Assembly: GCA_018061805.1 (NCBI GenBank)
Contig: JAGOTL010000002.1
Coordinates: forward strand, 1-64,000
Length of the DNA stretch: 64,000 nt
Reading direction: 5' to 3'
Origin: Candidatus Babeliales bacterium
GTDB lineage: Bacteria; Babelota; Babeliae; Babelales; Chromulinivoraceae
Shown: positions 44,275 to 55,680 of the stretch, piece after piece
How the letters are laid out: every line of letters begins with the position of its first letter
Numbering within the stretch: position 1 is the stretch's first letter
The notes under the pieces: model-generated
Database searches by the model: none
Told to the model about the DNA's origin: nothing
Seen by the model: the letters and a program-made list of their open reading frames with translations, nothing else
Made by a program: the position numbers and the translations under genes

Positions 44275-45051
44275 ATGTTAAAAAATAGTAAATATGCATT
44301 TTTGTTTGTAATGTTGATAGTTGTTAGTGCATCATGCGTTCAAGCACAAGGGCTTCAAGTTTCACCAGAAACGGTATTGAAAGCTTTAAAGAATCAAACA
44401 CAACAGATATATACTCAACATCGAGAGCAAGTTTTGGAGTCGATGCAAAAGCTTCAAGATCAATTACAACGTTTAACGTTTGACAAAAATACCGGAAAGA
44501 TGTCTGAGAGTCAGTATGCTGGTCAAGCTATAGAGCATCAATTAGATCGTCAGATACTATTGTCACAGTTAGAAAAATTAAGAGATGATAATTTAGAAAG
44601 ATTGCAAGAAGCAGCAGATATGTTGTTGGCATCTGAATCTTCTGTTTCAGATCAGCAAAGAATTGACGCTTTAGCTTTACTGGGATTGTTAGATTCTTCA
44701 AGGGCGGTAGAAAGTCGCATGTCGCAAGAAAATGCACAACGTATGACTGAACAAGAAAAAGCAGCTTTAAGTTTACTTGAGTTAGAGCTGTATAATTTGA
44801 GTAGTGAGCTATTAATTAAACAAGCAGCTGCTCGAAAAAGTGCTATTAAGGCGCAGTATCAAGCTCGTCGTAATGAGTTGTTTCCTCAGCTTGCAGCTTT
44901 GAATTTGTTTGAACGTGAAAAAATGCTACAAGATCCAGATTTAGCTTGGATGAGAGATGCTTGGGACGCTTCGTTAAGAAAAGAAAAATTAGCTATCAGT
45001 GAAATTGATGCGGCAGTTGAAATAGTTCGACATACCTTATCTAATCGCTGA
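44275..45051 (+). CDS. Exported helical protein, array member 2
   Basis: 258 residues with signal peptide MLKNSKYAFLFVMLIVVSASCVQA. The mature part is a long helical, Gln/Leu/Glu-rich coiled-coil-like protein (LQVSPETVLKALKNQTQQI, QDQLQRLTFDKN). RIDALALLGLL resembles DAALAALGL of the preceding gene. The cysteine before the cleavage site could be lipidated, but the site is VSASC-VQA and not a clear lipobox. No family was recognised. Confidence 0.62.
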   Translation: MLKNSKYAFLFVMLIVVSASCVQAQGLQVSPETVLKALKNQTQQIYTQHREQVLESMQKLQDQLQRLTFDKNTGKMSESQYAGQAIEHQLDRQILLSQLEKLRDDNLERLQEAADMLLASESSVSDQQRIDALALLGLLDSSRAVESRMSQENAQRMTEQEKAALSLLELELYNLSSELLIKQAAARKSAIKAQYQARRNELFPQLAALNLFEREKMLQDPDLAWMRDAWDASLRKEKLAISEIDAAVEIVRHTLSNR

Positions 45052-45101
45052 TGTATTAAATAAAAATTAAAAAATCAATAAAAAAATGGAGAAGTTTGGT
45101 T

Positions 45102-46829
45102 ATGGATTTTAGAAAATATCTAATAGTAGGACTCATGTGTACTTCATGGGGTTTTGCAAAGCTGCAGGCAGCAGAGGCAGCTTATGAGCCACGCGTTGTA
45201 TTTGAAAATGAAGAAGAACCGGCTACAGCAATAGATCCAGTTTGGCATACTGATTGGAAAGAAACATATTTGCAAGCATTACAACATGATCAATCTGCGT
45301 TTAGAACGCTTAAAAATGTAGATACTCGTGTCATGAATGAAAAATCTTTTCAAGATTTAAAAAAACGTGTTGATACAACAAAACAAGTTTTAATTAATAA
45401 AGCGAAATCAATAGGCCTTGATGAGCAAGATCCTGCTATTGTAGATATTGAAAATCAAGCAAGTGATAAAAAAAGCATGTTAGAGATTTTAAAACAACAA
45501 ATGGTAGACGAAGTTAATCATTTTAATGATCATTTTCCTATGAATCTAGAATTGCATACCCCCCAAGGAAAGCAAAAAGCACTTGCCCTTTTTGGGTTAA
45601 AATCAAATTACACCCAACAGCAGCTTGATCAAGCATATCAGAGTTTAAAAAATCGTCTTCATTTTAATACGAGCGCATTGTATTTTCGAGCTCAAGATGC
45701 ATCAGAGCGCTCAAAAATAATTGAATTAAATAAACAAAGATTAACATCAATAGATGGTATTTATGCTTATTTGACAGGAGATCTTGGTGATAGGCAGCCT
45801 GTAGGTTTATCTGCAAAGCAAGAACAGTCGTCTGTTAGGCAATCTGCTGAGCAACCGAAACAATTTGGTGTTGCAAAAACTTTAGATGAACAAAAAGAAG
45901 AATTGCCTAAAAAAGAAGATGTAAAAGTTGAACCGTTGCCTAAGGTTTATCAAGATCCGATTGCTCCTGTTGTAGCATCTGATATGCAACCAAAACAATC
46001 TGTTGTTGAAAAAGCATCAGGCGAAAAAAAAGAAGAATTGCCTAAAAAAGAAGATGTAAAATTTGAACCGCTGCCTAAGGTTTACCAAGATCCGGTTGCT
46101 CCTGTTGTGTCAGTTGCTCCAAAGATGATTAAAAATCAATCTGATAGTTTGTGGAACGTTGATTTTGAATCAATACTGAAATTATATGATGATCAAGATA
46201 TTTCTGTTTTTTGTAAAAAAATGTTGGAAATAGATCCTCAGTTTAATATGAATAACTATCTACCATCGTTTGATGGTATTATGGAGCGTTTAATAAATAT
46301 AAAAAGAGATTTAGAAAAACAGGTAATGATTAAAGCTCGTGAAAATGGTTTAAATGCTGAAGATGATGTGGTTAAAAGAGAGTTGAGTAACATTAATAAA
46401 CAATATCAGTATCGTAGAGGATTTGTATCCAGCATTAGATATCGTATAAGTAATTTAAATAGTGCGTTTAAAAATTTGCATAATGAGTTAGGCAAGGTAC
46501 TTGGTGATGTTGATATGCAAAAAAATTTAAATGCCGCGGTTACATTTTTTGAGTTCAAGAATCTTCATAGTGATTATGGAGAATCTAAAGATAGTGTACA
46601 AAATAGATTACGCGAAAAATATGAACAAAGTAAAAAAATACTTAAAAACTATCAGGGATTAATAGAGGGTACGCCTACATATACCAACAAACAACGCGAT
46701 GAGATTGTGAGCTTAATTAAAAGTGATTTAGAGTTCTTGGATAAAATTTATAATAGAATCAAAGAAAATGTGACCAGTTTTGATTATCGACGTTCTTCTA
46801 GAATATATATGGGTGGCATACGATGGTAG
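45102..46829 (+). CDS. Exported protein with duplicated helical domain, array member 3
   Basis: 575 residues with signal peptide (1-24) and GGAG upstream of the ATG. Residues about 45-230 and 350-560 resemble each other: FQDLKKRVDTTKQVL against FDGIMERLINIKRDL, KAKSIGLDEQDPAIVDIE against KARENGLNAEDDVVKREL, and KQKALALFGLKSNY against AAVTFFEFKNLHSDY. The linker between them is a tandem repeat of a 45-residue Lys/Glu/Pro-rich unit. The first domain end (ALALFGLKSNYTQQQLDQAYQSL) is J-domain-like in texture, but no HPD motif is present. No family was recognised. Confidence 0.62.
   Translation: MDFRKYLIVGLMCTSWGFAKLQAAEAAYEPRVVFENEEEPATAIDPVWHTDWKETYLQALQHDQSAFRTLKNVDTRVMNEKSFQDLKKRVDTTKQVLINKAKSIGLDEQDPAIVDIENQASDKKSMLEILKQQMVDEVNHFNDHFPMNLELHTPQGKQKALALFGLKSNYTQQQLDQAYQSLKNRLHFNTSALYFRAQDASERSKIIELNKQRLTSIDGIYAYLTGDLGDRQPVGLSAKQEQSSVRQSAEQPKQFGVAKTLDEQKEELPKKEDVKVEPLPKVYQDPIAPVVASDMQPKQSVVEKASGEKKEELPKKEDVKFEPLPKVYQDPVAPVVSVAPKMIKNQSDSLWNVDFESILKLYDDQDISVFCKKMLEIDPQFNMNNYLPSFDGIMERLINIKRDLEKQVMIKARENGLNAEDDVVKRELSNINKQYQYRRGFVSSIRYRISNLNSAFKNLHNELGKVLGDVDMQKNLNAAVTFFEFKNLHSDYGESKDSVQNRLREKYEQSKKILKNYQGLIEGTPTYTNKQRDEIVSLIKSDLEFLDKIYNRIKENVTSFDYRRSSRIYMGGIRW
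45852..46121 (+). repeat. In-frame tandem repeat of 135 bp (2 units)
   Basis: Two 45-codon units, 45852-45986 and 45987-46121. Each starts with QPKQ and contains KEELPKKEDVK, EPLPKVYQDP and APVV. They form the linker between the two halves of the encoded protein. Confidence 0.9.
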
Positions 46830-46921
46830 ATTATTGCTTGAGCTGCTATGAGATACATTGAAAATACGTTTATTATACGTGTTTATAGTATTTAGATCTT
46901 ATAAAATGGATAGGTTATATC

Positions 46922-47524
46922 ATGAATTTTAAAAAGTATGTATTTTGTTTGTTATTTGTCAGTATGATTGCTATGGGTAGTACGAGGTATTATACACCTA
47001 ATGAATTATCTCATAGGGTGTCATTATTTAATACGTATACGCCTTCTGAATTAAATCGTCTGAAAATAAAATCACTATTACGTCAAATACCAGGCATTAA
47101 AATCACTCAAAAATTGTTAGATGATATTGATGATCGTCAATCTTGGGTAGAGAGGTATATTCGTGAAAAAATACAAGATATGAATGACGATGTGTCACTT
47201 GAGCAACAAGAACGTGCAGTAAAAGCTGCTAGGCTTTTATTGATACATTTAACACATGGAGCACCGAGTTTTTTTTATGTCACTCCTTCAGAATTAGATA
47301 CACTATTGGCAGAAGAGCAAAACGTTAGTCAACTACCAAAATTTAATAGACATAAGTTGGATAGTTTGAAAAACAATGAAAAGTTACAAGCGGCAATACA
47401 AGAATTAAATTTTCAGGATGAGCAAGATAGATATAATTTTGCCGTGCAAGATGCTGAATTGGAAGCATTAGAACAGTCGTTGCGACCATCGCAATATGTT
47501 TATTATGATATAGCTACGCCCTAG
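46922..47524 (+). CDS. Exported helical protein, array member 4
   Basis: 200 residues with signal peptide MNFKKYVFCLLFVSMIAMGS. The body is helical and acidic. The stretch with LLDDIDDRQSWVERYIREKI, LLLIHLTHG and VTPSELDTLLAEE aligns with ILDEVDEQ, MRDYIVDMIEDL, LLYYMDHSG and MSPEYLRALTEE of the next gene, so the two are paralogues. No family was recognised. Confidence 0.62.
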   Translation: MNFKKYVFCLLFVSMIAMGSTRYYTPNELSHRVSLFNTYTPSELNRLKIKSLLRQIPGIKITQKLLDDIDDRQSWVERYIREKIQDMNDDVSLEQQERAVKAARLLLIHLTHGAPSFFYVTPSELDTLLAEEQNVSQLPKFNRHKLDSLKNNEKLQAAIQELNFQDEQDRYNFAVQDAELEALEQSLRPSQYVYYDIATP

Positions 47525-47666
47525 AATTACTCAAAGTTGGTTTATGAACATATATCTTTGACAAGATTGTATTTTCTTGTACAAAAAAAGGCCCTGAAAG
47601 CTTGTTTTTTGGGTGTTTGTATTGATAAGCTATATGTATGGTTACTGAAAATGGAGAGTTTTGATC

Positions 47667-48431
47667 ATGAATTTTAAAAAATATGTATTGTTAGTATTGT
47701 GTTGTGTAGCCTCTGCAGGAGTTATACGTAGTTCTGCCAGTTTAAATAAATATGGTGAACGCGTTGTTCCTCTTTCTGCTTTGCAACAAGAAGATATGCA
47801 AGCTTTGTTATTAAATGATACATGGTTGAATGACGTACAAACAAATTTAGACCTTTATTTGCAGATGCTCGATATGCAACAACATATAAATTTGTTTCAA
47901 ATTGGATTGAGTTATCGAAATTATAAAATGTTGAAAGACCAGTTGAATTATAAGCTTACTGAAAGTATTTATTGTCCTATATTTTATAAAAATAGTGATA
48001 CTCAAGTAGCGCGGGACAAAGCAGAAAAAAAGATACAAGCCATACAAAAATTGTTGGATTATGTAACGTTGCTTGAATATCAAACTAAGGAACAAGATTT
48101 TGAACGACTTGAGCATCAACGATTACTTAGAGACGTTAATGCTGTTGTGTTACGAGCGTATGCAAAACGAATTTTAGATGAAGTAGATGAGCAGTTGTTG
48201 CAAGCAATTATTAATAGAGAGCCTACTATGCGAGATTATATCGTTGATATGATCGAAGATTTGGATGATGATTATAAAGAGTCTTTTGAAGAACAAATTA
48301 ATGAAGCGCGCGATGGGTTATTATATTATATGGATCATTCTGGATTTAACTTTAATATGTCGCCAGAATATTTAAGAGCTTTAACAGAAGAAACGGTTGA
48401 TGATGTATCAGTTGAAGCACAACACGAATAA
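47667..48431 (+). CDS. Exported helical protein, array member 5
   Basis: 254 residues from the ATG at 47667 (GGAGAG upstream), with signal peptide MNFKKYVLLVLCCVASAGVI nearly identical to that of the preceding gene. Helical, acidic mature part; its C-terminal half is paralogous to the protein at 46922-47524. A terminator lies 28 bases downstream, so the exported array ends here. No family was recognised. Confidence 0.62.
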   Translation: MNFKKYVLLVLCCVASAGVIRSSASLNKYGERVVPLSALQQEDMQALLLNDTWLNDVQTNLDLYLQMLDMQQHINLFQIGLSYRNYKMLKDQLNYKLTESIYCPIFYKNSDTQVARDKAEKKIQAIQKLLDYVTLLEYQTKEQDFERLEHQRLLRDVNAVVLRAYAKRILDEVDEQLLQAIINREPTMRDYIVDMIEDLDDDYKESFEEQINEARDGLLYYMDHSGFNFNMSPEYLRALTEETVDDVSVEAQHE

Positions 48432-48458
48432 TAAAATATTACAATATAGATTAAAGAG

Positions 48459-48486
48459 CGCTTGCTGAAAAAGTAAGCGTTTTTTT
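48459..48486 (+). terminator. Terminator at the end of the exported-protein array
   Basis: Seven-base stem CGCTTGC / GTAAGCG (one G-T pair), loop TGAAAAA, then seven T. Confidence 0.75.
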
Positions 48487-48590
48487 ATGTTTGTACAGAT
48501 CAAACATTTGCATACCCTTAATTTTTTTATATGTTGTGGTACGCTTTTGGCATAGATGAATATTGTGTTCATGATGTAAAAGGGATGTAC

Positions 48591-49598
48591 ATGTCATTAT
48601 TATTTCATTTTGCACACGTGCAATATATGCTTGTGGCTCTTTTTATACTCTGTTGTTTGAGTGTCTATCGATTTTTTTTCTATAAGCCTACGTTGTATCG
48701 TTATTCATTAACGTCTTATATTGTTTCAAAAAAGGGACAAGCATCATTGTTATGCACACAATTTTTTTTCTGGATGCGTGTTGCTATTTTGTTCTTGCTA
48801 GCGCTACTTATAGGAAAGCCGCAGTTTGTTGATTCTAAATCAAAAATATCTGTGGATGGAATTGATATTGTTTTAGCGCTTGATGTATCAGGTAGCATGG
48901 TGTTGTTTGATGATTTACAAGATCGTCGTTCACGTCTTGATGTTGCCAAAGAAGAAGCGTTACGTTTTGTAGATAAACGTAAGAATGATGGAATAGCGCT
49001 TGTTATTTTTGGTCTTTATGCTTTAAGTCTTTGTCCTTTGACGATGGATAAAAATATTTTGAAATCGGTTATTTCTGAAGTGGTAATAAGGAAACCGAGT
49101 GATGATGATATAAGCCAAGGTACAATGTTATCACAAGGTTTAATAACAGCATGTTGTCGGTTACAGAAATCGAAAGCTTCAAGCAAAGTAATTGTTTTGA
49201 TGACTGATGGTGCCCCTTCTCCGGGTGATATAGCTCCTGATAATGCTTTAAAAATTGCACAGGAACTAGGCATTAAAGTATACACTATTGGTATTGGAAG
49301 TCAGCAAGGTGGTTTTGTATTAGACTCCTCAAGTGGTCGATTGCTTAGCTTTCAAACCCCTTTAAATACAGCTTTGCTTCAAAAGATTGCACAGCAAACA
49401 GGCGGTAAGTTTTTTGAAGCAAGTAATCCAAAAGAATTAAGTAAAATTTATGATACTATTGATACACTTGAAAAGAGTACGATACAAACAGATCTGTATC
49501 ATAAATATTATGATTATTTTATGCCATTTGCATGGCTAGCTGTGTTGCTACTTATGATAGAATTGTGCATGGCAACATGGGTTTGGTTTATTTTGTAA
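48591..49598 (+). CDS. batA: VWA-domain membrane protein BatA
   Basis: 335 residues from the ATG at 48591, which has AAAAGGG six bases upstream. Two N-terminal membrane helices (10-30, 60-78), then a von Willebrand A domain with metal site DVSGSM (D98, S100, S102), CPLTMD and the loop TDGAPSPGD, then a C-terminal membrane helix. This is the BatA layout of the Bacteroides aerotolerance operon, and three further bat genes follow. In other bacteria bat genes follow moxR and a DUF58 gene; neither is seen here. The function of Bat proteins is poorly known; envelope stress or oxygen tolerance has been proposed. Confidence 0.82.
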   Translation: MSLLFHFAHVQYMLVALFILCCLSVYRFFFYKPTLYRYSLTSYIVSKKGQASLLCTQFFFWMRVAILFLLALLIGKPQFVDSKSKISVDGIDIVLALDVSGSMVLFDDLQDRRSRLDVAKEEALRFVDKRKNDGIALVIFGLYALSLCPLTMDKNILKSVISEVVIRKPSDDDISQGTMLSQGLITACCRLQKSKASSKVIVLMTDGAPSPGDIAPDNALKIAQELGIKVYTIGIGSQQGGFVLDSSSGRLLSFQTPLNTALLQKIAQQTGGKFFEASNPKELSKIYDTIDTLEKSTIQTDLYHKYYDYFMPFAWLAVLLLMIELCMATWVWFIL

Positions 49599-49611
49599 TT
49601 CAGGGATTAAT

Positions 49612-50600
49612 ATGTGGTTTGGAATACATTTTGCAAATAGTGCTGTAATTTATAAAATTGTCTGCATTGCGTTGATAGCAATAATTTTTTTGATCGTACG
49701 ATGGTATAAGTCGGTGCGCCGTATGCAAGCTTTAAGCTCGGCACGATTGCGTACTGTTGTGTTTTTTAAATCAGGTTACATCTATCGAGCATTAAAATAT
49801 ATTTTGTATGCTCTTGGTGTTTGTAGTTTACTTATCATAATTTTACAACCTCAATGGGGAAAAAAAGAAGAATCGATACAGCAAGAAGGACGTGATGTTT
49901 TGATTGCTGTTGATATTTCACGAAGCATGCTTTGCTCTGATCAAAAGCCAAATCGTTTAGAATTTGTAAAACAAAAAGTTCGTAAAATGTTAAGCAATTT
50001 ATCATGTGAACGAGTAGGGCTTATTTTATTTGCAGGCGACTCTGTGGTGCAATGTCCTTTAACCATCGATTATAATGCGTTCTTTATGTTTTTGGATAAC
50101 TTAGATGTGGAAACTGTAGCATCAGGTACGACAACGCTTGATGGTGCTGTGCAAAAAGCATTAAACATTTTTGAACAAATGCCAGAAAAAAAATCTAAAA
50201 TTTTGTGTATTTTTACCGACGGTGAAGATTTTTCAACAAACCTTGCTCGTTTTAAAGATCAAGCAATTGCGCAAGGTCTTTCTATTTTTACTTTTGGTGT
50301 AGGTACAAAGCGTGGCGCACCAATTCCGATTGTAGATAATAAGGGTAAAAATAGAGGGTTTGAAAAAGATGATAAAGGTACCATCATTATGTCTAAGTTA
50401 AATGAAGGTATTTTAAAAAATTTATCAGAGCAAACCGGTGGTACGTACATACATTTAGAATCTGGAGATAAAGATATTGCGCAATTTATTCGTTTAGTTG
50501 AAAAATTTGAAAAAGATTCTATGGAAAATGTATCTATGCAGCAATATGTACAGCAATATTGGTATTTTGCAGTAGTTAGTTTTATATGTTTGGGGTTAGA

Positions 50601-50613
<13 letters not shown>
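49612..50613 (+). CDS. batB: VWA-domain membrane protein BatB
   Basis: 333 residues, two N-terminal membrane helices, VWA domain with DISRSM (D101, S103, S105), CPLTIDYN and FTDGEDFS, and a C-terminal membrane helix. Paralogue of BatA. It starts 13 bases after batA and overlaps the next gene by 13 bases. Same layout as BatB of Bacteroidetes and spirochetes. Confidence 0.82.
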
Positions 50614-51795
<1,182 letters not shown>

Positions 51796-51815
<20 letters not shown>

Positions 51816-53562
51816 TGTGATATTGTTGCTTAGTTTGTGGTGTGTCTCAACGATAGCAGCTTCAATACATATGCGAGTATTAAATACACAGCAACAACCA
51901 ATTACAAGCGTAGAAATGGGAGTCCCTTTTTTAGTGCAAGTTTCTTTGGAAAATATTGATCAAGCACAAGAACCTTCTGGTTTCGAAAAGCTGGATGATT
52001 GTACTGTTGCTTTGTGTAGGAAGTCAGAAAGTTCATATTATATTAATGGTGTCGTAACACATCGATTACTGTTGAGTTACTGGGTTACTCCTCCATGTGT
52101 ACGTAAAAATCTTGAAATTGGACCACTGAGTGTAACGTCTAAAGATGGCACAAAAATAGTATCAAATACCGTCACGGTACCTGTAGGAGATGTACAGCAG
52201 GCTGATTATAGTCAAAAGTTACCGTATTATTTTATGGTGACATCAGATGAAAAAAAAGTGTATGTAGGTCAAAAAGTACGATTATATTTAAAATTTTGTT
52301 ATAGGCAGGATGTTGAAGATGTTTCTTTAGATAATGTACATGTGCCACAAGCATATTGTGGATATACGCAGACACAGTGGCAAGATAGTACCGTTCGTTT
52401 GGACCAGCAAGAATATTCTTGTAAGCAGATGTATGTAGAAATATATCCTCAAAAAAAGGGCACATTGGTTATTCCTCCTGTTAAAGCTACGTATGTTGTG
52501 AAACAAGATACATTGATGTGCAGTGGTGGATTTAATATGGTGTATATGTCGCAGTCATATGCTCTGCTGAGCAATCCGTATAGTATTGATGTTGTGGATA
52601 TGCCAAAGTCTGATACACATTCAGATGTACAGCTTGTAGGAGATTTTGCGAAGGCAACGCTTGAATTGCAACAAAAAACAGCCAAAGTAGGTGAAGGTAT
52701 CGTTGTTGCGTTAACAGTTGAAGGTGATGGCAACTTAGAAATAGCACGAGCGCCAGAGTTACAATTTCCAAAAGGATTACATTCATATGAAGGCAATAGT
52801 TCTTATGATAGAGTACATGAAACGTTGCAACGTAAAAGGTTTGAATGGATTGTGCAAGCTGATGAGGGTGGAACGTATGTAATTGCACCTCAAAATATTG
52901 TTTATTTTGATCCTAAAAAACATGAATATCGTAAGCTTAAAACTGAGTCATGTTCGATTACTGTTATAGGCAATGCTAGGATTGAAAAACAAGAGCAATC
53001 TTCAAAAGCAGAGCCTGCTGAGCAAAATACACCGCCTGACTCTTCTGGTGTAAAACAAGAAGAAACACCCGAAAAAATTACGTATGCATATCAAACATAT
53101 TTTACCTCACGATTTATGCATAATTCTCGATTGTCACAATGGCTTGAATGGATTATTGTGTTGCTTGCAATTTTACTGTCGGTCATGTTGTCGGTCAAAA
53201 CGCTTTGGCCTCGTTTGCAGCGATACTTTTTTGTGCAAGCTTTAGTCTGTCGTTGGCTGTTTTGGAAAATTATTCGTAAAAACGATGTACAAAGTTTATA
53301 TCAATTTTTAGAACGTATGACTGCAGCATATGGTTTTGGGTTACAAAGTCCTGAAATTAAAGAGTATTTTAAACAACTCGGACTTTCTGAAGAAACATTT
53401 GAAAGTTGGAATAATTTTGTTGTGATGATGTTGCAGTTTAATTTTGCATCACATTCAGTCAGCAGTGATAGCCAAGTGGTCTTTAATTTGGCAAAACAGT
53501 GGTTTCCTATTATACTTTCATGTTGTAAGTTGTCATATCAAAAAGCAAGAAAAAAGTCGTAA
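51796..53562 (+). CDS. batD: Oxygen-tolerance protein BatD
   Basis: 588 residues from the ATG at 51796 (AAGGAG upstream), signal peptide MVRKTGSVILLLSLWCVSTI. The long periplasmic part is made of beta-sandwich units typical of BatD (VGVPFLVQVSLENI-like opening, KVYVGQKVRLYLKFCYRQ, AKVGEGIVVALTVEGDGNL). A membrane helix near 450-470 and a basic cytoplasmic tail follow. It overlaps the end of batC and completes the operon. The role in the envelope is inferred from the family. Confidence 0.82.
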
Positions 53563-53579
53563 GATTTGAACGGATTTTT

Positions 53580-54920
53580 ATGTTGGACCAAATACTAGGT
53601 TTTGTAGGTGAATTAGAAGAAGTTTTTTGGGCGTACATGGGCGCTCCTGGTTTGATTGGCATAGGTTTATATTTATCAATTAAGTCACGCTTTTTCCAAA
53701 TTCGACAACTTCCTGCAATTATTCGTATTTTTAAAAGTTTTGCAACTCAAAAGACTGACGATAATAGTGATACTCGTGGTGTTGCACCAATACAAGCGTT
53801 TTTTGCAGCTGTTGGTGGAGCAATTGGTGTTGGTAATTTGGTAAGTGTTTGTTTAGCTATTAAAATCGGTGGCCCGGGCGCAGTGCTTTGGATGTGGTTT
53901 GCAGCATTAATGGGAATGCTTGTAAAATATGGAGAAATTTATTTAGGTGTAAAATTCCGCGTTAAGAATAATGAAAATAGTTATTCTGGTGGTCCTATGA
54001 TGTATCTTAAACATGTTCCTGGTGGAGCATTTTTATCAAAGTTTTCTGCTATCTTAATGTGTTTATATGGAATTGAAATATTTATTTTTAGAGTTGTCAC
54101 AACAACGGTTACTATCGGTTGGAATCTAAATCAATACGCAGTGATTTTTGGGTTGCTCTTTTTAGTAGTTGGCGTAGGTCAAGGTGGCGTGCGCTTGGTG
54201 GGTAAAATCTGTTCTATGGTTATACCTTTGTTTCTTGCTGCGTACGTAAGCATGGGCCTGTATGTCATTATGCAAAATATTACACAAATACCTGCTGTTC
54301 TTTCTTTAATTTTTAAGCATGCATTTACTCCAGCGGCAGCTGTAGGGGCATTTGCAGGAAGCACCATGATGCTTTCAGTGTCACATGGTGTTCGTCGTGC
54401 TTGTTATACGGGTGATATTGGGATTGGGTATGCGTCAACAATGCATGCTGAAACAAAAGAATCTATCCCAGCTCGTCAAGCATCACTTGGTATTATTGAT
54501 ATTTTCTTAGATTCATTTTTAGTGTGCACCATGAGTTTAATGCTTGTTTTGGTAACAGGGATTTGGAATCAAGATATTCATGAAAACTTTATGGTAGCCA
54601 CTGCACTCGCGCAATATTTCCCCGCTGTTTATTATATTTGGCCTTTGTTTATTTTCTTACTTGGTTATACGACGCTTATTGCGTTTTATGCAGCTGGTCG
54701 TCGTGCGGCATCAACATTGTCGGTACAATATGGAGCACCGATGTATAGCTTTTTGGCAACAGCAAGTTTATTGTTGTTTTCTTTTACCTGTACACAGACA
54801 CAGTGTCTATCGATTATGTCGATAGTAGGTAGCTTACTTTTGATGTGTAATTTGTATGGCTTGTTTTTCTTGCGCGATCAAATTGAATTTGATGTTTCAG
54901 CGCATGAAAAAACCAAGTAA
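53580..54920 (+). CDS. Sodium:alanine symporter family (AGCS) transporter
   Basis: Inner-membrane Na+-coupled amino-acid importer, 446 residues, about 10-11 helices. Family landmarks are FFAAVGGAIGVGNLV, GGPGAVLWMWFAALMGM, KYGEIYLGVKFR and SGGPMMYL. It starts 17 bases after batD and may be co-transcribed. Together with the APC permease it suggests dependence on external amino acids and use of a sodium gradient. Confidence 0.9.
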   Translation: MLDQILGFVGELEEVFWAYMGAPGLIGIGLYLSIKSRFFQIRQLPAIIRIFKSFATQKTDDNSDTRGVAPIQAFFAAVGGAIGVGNLVSVCLAIKIGGPGAVLWMWFAALMGMLVKYGEIYLGVKFRVKNNENSYSGGPMMYLKHVPGGAFLSKFSAILMCLYGIEIFIFRVVTTTVTIGWNLNQYAVIFGLLFLVVGVGQGGVRLVGKICSMVIPLFLAAYVSMGLYVIMQNITQIPAVLSLIFKHAFTPAAAVGAFAGSTMMLSVSHGVRRACYTGDIGIGYASTMHAETKESIPARQASLGIIDIFLDSFLVCTMSLMLVLVTGIWNQDIHENFMVATALAQYFPAVYYIWPLFIFLLGYTTLIAFYAAGRRAASTLSVQYGAPMYSFLATASLLLFSFTCTQTQCLSIMSIVGSLLLMCNLYGLFFLRDQIEFDVSAHEKTK

Positions 54921-54967
54921 TTTATTCTACTTTACGCAATATTACAGCTTTTAATTGGCAGAGCGCT

Positions 54968-55399
54968 TTATGGCATTAAAGTGTTGAGTTGCTTTTCTAA
55001 TATGCATATATCGTGCATGGTTTTAGTTCGCTTAGCTTGTAACAAAACAATACATTGTCTGGCGCAGCGTATAAGTTCACGCGTGTCTTCCAGTAGGAAC
55101 TCTGCAGTATACTGAGCTTGAGTTGCAAGATAGTATTTTAAGCGCGGTAGTTGTTGCTGTAGGACTAGGTATAATTTATGATAATCTTTATCGTGTAATA
55201 TAAGGTCATTGTATTTTTGTTGTAACTCTTGAGCGCACGATGATGCTTGTTGTTGTCGAGTATGTTGTTGCACTTTTTGCCGTAAAATTTCGGTTGTTTT
55301 TCGTGATATAGAAAATGGTTTTTGCGTCGATTTAAAACTTGTGTGCAGATGTATGTTGACCAAGAGAGTACATATAATCAACATCAAACATTGTTTCAT
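54968..55399 (-). CDS. Small exported helical protein of unknown function
   Basis: 143 residues with signal peptide MKQCLMLIICTLLVNIHLHTS. The mature part is Gln/Arg/Leu-rich and helical with coiled-coil tendency (KVQQHTRQQQASSCAQEL; LYLVLQQQLPRLKYYL), and has four cysteines after the signal. It is convergent with the AGCS gene. No family was recognised. Confidence 0.6.
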   Translation of the reverse strand: MKQCLMLIICTLLVNIHLHTSFKSTQKPFSISRKTTEILRQKVQQHTRQQQASSCAQELQQKYNDLILHDKDYHKLYLVLQQQLPRLKYYLATQAQYTAEFLLEDTRELIRCARQCIVLLQAKRTKTMHDICILEKQLNTLMP

Positions 55400-55611
55400 G
55401 TGACACCTTTTTATATAAAAGATCGATGATCATACATGCATATAAAGCAAACAACAGAGTGAAGTCAATATATTATTTGCATGCATGCACCACTCTATGC
55501 ATCAGAAAACTTTATTATTTAAAATTGGAAATGCAGGTGAGGTAATAGGTGGATGGATGTTCTGTAGTAGCAGTAATTGTACATAAAATGTGATTAGAAT
55601 ATATCGTAAAA

Positions 55612-55657
55612 ATTAATGAACAGTGCTAAAAATATATTTGTAGCACTGTTCATTAAT
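55612..55657 (-). terminator. 17-bp perfect inverted repeat, probable terminator
   Basis: ATTAATGAACAGTGCTA pairs with TAGCACTGTTCATTAAT across a 12-base loop. On the minus strand, T-rich sequence follows, so it may end the ankyrin gene. A second small hairpin GTGGCT-GAA-AGCCAC sits at 55659-55673. Confidence 0.65.
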
Positions 55658-55680
55658 AGTGGCTGAAAGCCACCTGATAT

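Noticed and set aside
55400-55680. Long inverted repeat as an insertion-sequence end
   Set aside because: The arms are only 12 bases apart, no transposase or target duplication is present; a terminator explains it.
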